A stretch of DNA of 7,634 nucleotides from Desulfurococcales archaeon. GTDB lineage: Archaea > Thermoproteota > Thermoprotei_A > Sulfolobales > NBVN01. Shown piece after piece: positions 5,998 to 7,634 of this stretch. The notes under the pieces are model-generated. The model was given only the letters and a program-made list of their open reading frames with translations, did no database searches and was not told where the DNA came from. Location: assembly GCA_027061705.1 (NCBI GenBank), contig JAMOVB010000111.1, positions 1 through 7,634 on the forward strand. Direction: 5' to 3'. Every line of letters begins with the position of its first letter. The first letter of the stretch is position 1. The position numbers were made by a program, and so were the translations under genes.

Positions 5998-7039
5998 CCC
6001 CTAGGGCCTTCCTAATCAGGTGGTAGGCGACGTAGGTCAGCACGCCGGTGCCGAGTAGCGAGAATACCGAGAAGGTTAGGGAGAGCGGGATCAGGGCGCC
6101 GGCCACGAATATGGATGCCACAGCCCCGCCCACGTAGAGCATCATGTAGCCTGGCAGCATGGGCTCAAGCGCCACAAGCTGCCTGCCATCAACACCTGAG
6201 AAAGCTATGGAGTATAGAGCGTTTCTAAACCTGTAAGTAACTATGTAGAGCGGGACCAGCACGGCTTTGAAGTCCTTTACGTTAACCCTGCACACTATAA
6301 CGTCTATCTTCTCCAGCCTATACTTCCGCTTAACCCACCTCTTAATCTTCTCAGCGACGACGTCCTTAGTTAGGAGCGGGACTTCCCTTGGCTCTATGTC
6401 GAACCCCATAACCGCTGTGGACTCCCTCCTCCAGTCATACTCCTTAGCCGGGACTGCGCTACTGAGGTCAAGTTGCGTGACCTGCGTTGTGAGCTCCTTA
6501 ACACCTAACTCCTCAACATGCCTCCTAGCTAGGATAGCCTCAACCGAGCTTAAGCTCCCGCTGTCCTTAACCTTAACGCGTTTAGTTACGGTTGTCGGAA
6601 CGGTCTGGCTGCCGCTACCTCCGATAGTTATCGACACCATCTCCGAGGTCCTGACCTCAGTCCGCTCACCCACAAAGAAGTACTGGGCGTCGTAGGGGAC
6701 CACGTAATACGGCACGTAGAGCTCTAGGATCGAGTCTATGCTTAACTCACCAACGAACTTCCTCATGTCGGCATCCTCCCTCATCCTCCGCCAGAATATC
6801 TCCTCTATCTTCTCCCTACCTATGGATGGGAACGTCAGGACCTCGAACCCCGGGTCCCTATACTCTATGTAGCCGCAGTACCGGCACCTGATGACGAGGC
6901 TGTCCGGCGTAACCTCTATGGGGGCGCCGCAGTTAGGGCACTTAAAGACCTCAACACCCTCCTCAACCATGCGCTTGATTTGCGCCTCAACACCCCCACT
7001 ACCGCTAGGCGGGGTCGTCGCAGCGGCCACGACTACCAC
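5978..7039 (-). CDS. Zinc-ribbon membrane protein, upstream member of the pair, function unknown
   Basis: A 353-residue protein sharing the layout of its downstream neighbour. After a low-complexity Ala/Thr/Pro/Ser/Gly leader come a zinc ribbon with FKCPNCG (C34, C37) and CRYCGY (C52, C55), then ELYVPYYVVPYDAQYFF (106-122). A Gly/Ser/Thr-rich loop (136-152) is absent from the paralog. AVLVPLYIVTYRFRNALYSIAFSGVDGR (259-286) aligns with THYPIWEFRYGY...VDASSGR in the neighbour. Two hydrophobic helices (about 297-318 and 320-343) lead to a short basic end. The zinc ribbon may bind nucleic acid or protein at the inner membrane face; no catalytic motif is visible. The longest start is GTG 7039, but that codon lies inside the likely Shine-Dalgarno AAGGTGGT (7042-7035). 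GTG 7030, four bases after it, is the better start and shortens the protein by three residues. Confidence 0.87.
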   Translation of the reverse strand: MVVVAAATTPPSGSGGVEAQIKRMVEEGVEVFKCPNCGAPIEVTPDSLVIRCRYCGYIEYRDPGFEVLTFPSIGREKIEEIFWRRMREDADMRKFVGELSIDSILELYVPYYVVPYDAQYFFVGERTEVRTSEMVSITIGGSGSQTVPTTVTKRVKVKDSGSLSSVEAILARRHVEELGVKELTTQVTQLDLSSAVPAKEYDWRRESTAVMGFDIEPREVPLLTKDVVAEKIKRWVKRKYRLEKIDVIVCRVNVKDFKAVLVPLYIVTYRFRNALYSIAFSGVDGRQLVALEPMLPGYMMLYVGGAVASIFVAGALIPLSLTFSVFSLLGTGVLTYVAYHLIRKALGGVRFER

Positions 7040-7042
7040 CTT
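7035..7042 (-). promoter_or_regulatory. Shine-Dalgarno that argues for start GTG 7030
   Basis: AAGGTGGT on the minus strand contains the first candidate GTG (7039) and stands four bases before the next in-frame GTG at 7030. A stop (TGA) lies two codons upstream of the first GTG, so these are the only early choices. The later one has the usable ribosome binding site. Confidence 0.5.
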
Positions 7043-7043
7043 A

Positions 7044-7202
7044 ATTCACATGCCAATAAAGACCCTACTATTAGGTAGAAGGTAGGTTATAAGGTTATTT
7101 CAGACGCGTAACGCGGCGGCCTTGTTGAGGAGTAAGTTCTTTAAGCTGAAACCCCAACTCCTACCCCGGACTGCCGGCATCGTGAGTGTTTAGGGGGAGG
7201 TA
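7044..7202. promoter_or_regulatory. Divergent spacer with a symmetric TTATAA element
   Basis: TTATAA at 7087-7092 reads as CCTTATAACC on the minus strand and GGTTATAAGG on the plus strand, so it could serve either gene. For the zinc-ribbon operon it predicts a start of transcription near 7063 and a leader of about 30 bases. For the HAD gene the leader would be about 85 bases. A second minus-strand candidate, CTTTATT near 7056-7062, would give an almost leaderless transcript. The rest, 7100-7190, holds nothing I can name beyond a weak AGGAGT/ACTCCT pair. Confidence 0.4.
7193..7201 (+). promoter_or_regulatory. Strong Shine-Dalgarno of the HAD gene
   Basis: GGGGGAGGT is followed after one base by ATG 7203 and after seven bases by an in-frame GTG at 7209. 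The spacing favours the GTG as the true start, which would remove two residues (Met-Phe) from the N-terminus. Confidence 0.6.
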
Positions 7203-7634
7203 ATGTTCGTGCCGCTTAAGCTACTGATACTGGATGTCGACGGGACGCTTGTAAAGCCCGACATAGACTGGGCTTACGCAAGACGCAGGCTTAAGGAGCT
7301 GGGCATAAACGCCGACGGCATCCCGGTCGCTGAAGCGTTCGCGAGGCTCGCGTCACATAACAGCGAACTTGCTAGGAGGCTTGAGTCCGAAGTCCGCAGA
7401 ATGGAGCTGGAGAGCGCTAGGAAGGTTAAGAGAGATCCCGAGCTCAGATCCTTGATTGCGGAGTTGCGTAAGTCCGGCTGCAGGGTAGTGATAGTCACGC
7501 TTAGGAGTAGGGACACCGCAGTAGCAGTGCTCAAGGCACTGGGTATTGAAGACCTTATAGACGCCTTGATAACGCGTGAGGATAGCTACGACAGGAGGAC
7601 GCAGCTTAAGATAGCGATCAGCATGTTCGGGGTA
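7203..7634 (+). CDS. HAD-superfamily hydrolase, N-terminal part
   Basis: The first 144 residues of a haloacid-dehalogenase-type hydrolase; the gene runs off the right edge. Motif I is ILDVDGTLV (9-17), giving the nucleophile D11 and the acid/base D13. Motif II is VIVTLRSRDT (96-105) with T99. Between them, about residues 18-90, lies a charged, mostly helical cap (C1 type) rich in Arg and Glu, as in phosphoglycolate phosphatase-like enzymes. The motif III lysine cannot be assigned: K136 is a candidate, but the usual KPxP context is absent from what is visible. Motif IV is outside the window. HAD proteins of this size usually remove phosphate from small metabolites; no substrate is evident. GTG 7209 may be the real start, judged by Shine-Dalgarno spacing. 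It diverges from the zinc-ribbon operon. Confidence 0.88.
   Translation, partial: MFVPLKLLILDVDGTLVKPDIDWAYARRRLKELGINADGIPVAEAFARLASHNSELARRLESEVRRMELESARKVKRDPELRSLIAELRKSGCRVVIVTLRSRDTAVAVLKALGIEDLIDALITREDSYDRRTQLKIAISMFGV

Noticed and set aside
6267..6695. Plus-strand open frame inside the upstream zinc-ribbon gene.
   Set aside because: Ser/Thr/Leu-rich antisense translation without motifs, while the opposite strand encodes an intact zinc ribbon and membrane helices.
7120..7165. AGGAGT ... ACTCCT pair upstream of the HAD gene as a hairpin or regulatory RNA.
   Set aside because: Only six paired bases across a loop of about 25, with no supporting T-run or conserved element; likely chance.
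7274..7534. Minus-strand open frame inside the HAD gene.
   Set aside because: The plus strand carries intact HAD motifs I and II; the antisense product is low-complexity Ser/Leu sequence.

Overview
The window looks like chromosomal DNA of a thermophilic archaeon, probably Thermoproteota (Crenarchaeota) or a near relative. The grounds are an ADP-forming acetyl-CoA synthetase alpha subunit, a Ski2/Hel308-type helicase, a DUF996-like membrane protein and an MJ_1487-type B12/radical SAM protein. Starts are often GTG, sit behind GGTG/GAGGTG Shine-Dalgarno sequences, and arginine is mostly AGG. Genes are tightly packed. I see no insertion sequence, CRISPR array, tRNA or rRNA. The lineage is inferred from gene content, not from a marker gene.

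Layout. On the minus strand, 1-531 is the N-terminal part of a Ski2-like helicase that runs off the left edge. It diverges from two plus-strand genes: a five-helix membrane protein (698-1363) and a cobalamin-binding radical SAM protein (1473-2840). The divergent spacer holds AT-rich promoter candidates and two short inverted repeats. A minus-strand cluster then reads from about 7039 down to 2784. It contains two related membrane-anchored zinc-ribbon proteins that overlap by 20 bases, the ADP-forming acyl-CoA synthetase alpha subunit, and a PHP-domain phosphoesterase joined to it by a four-base ATGA overlap. The PHP gene ends 57 bases inside the convergent radical SAM gene. At the right edge a HAD-family hydrolase begins on the plus strand, divergent from the zinc-ribbon genes, and runs off the window.

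How the genes may work together. The synthetase alpha subunit and the PHP gene are almost certainly co-translated. The synthetase needs a beta (ATP-grasp) subunit, which is not encoded here. The two zinc-ribbon genes form a translationally overlapping pair and likely act as a hetero-complex at the membrane; their function is unknown to me. A perfect 9-bp inverted repeat lies between this pair and the synthetase, at promoter distance, so the minus-strand cluster may be two transcription units. The least described parts are the zinc-ribbon pair, the B12/radical SAM protein of unknown substrate, and this inverted repeat.
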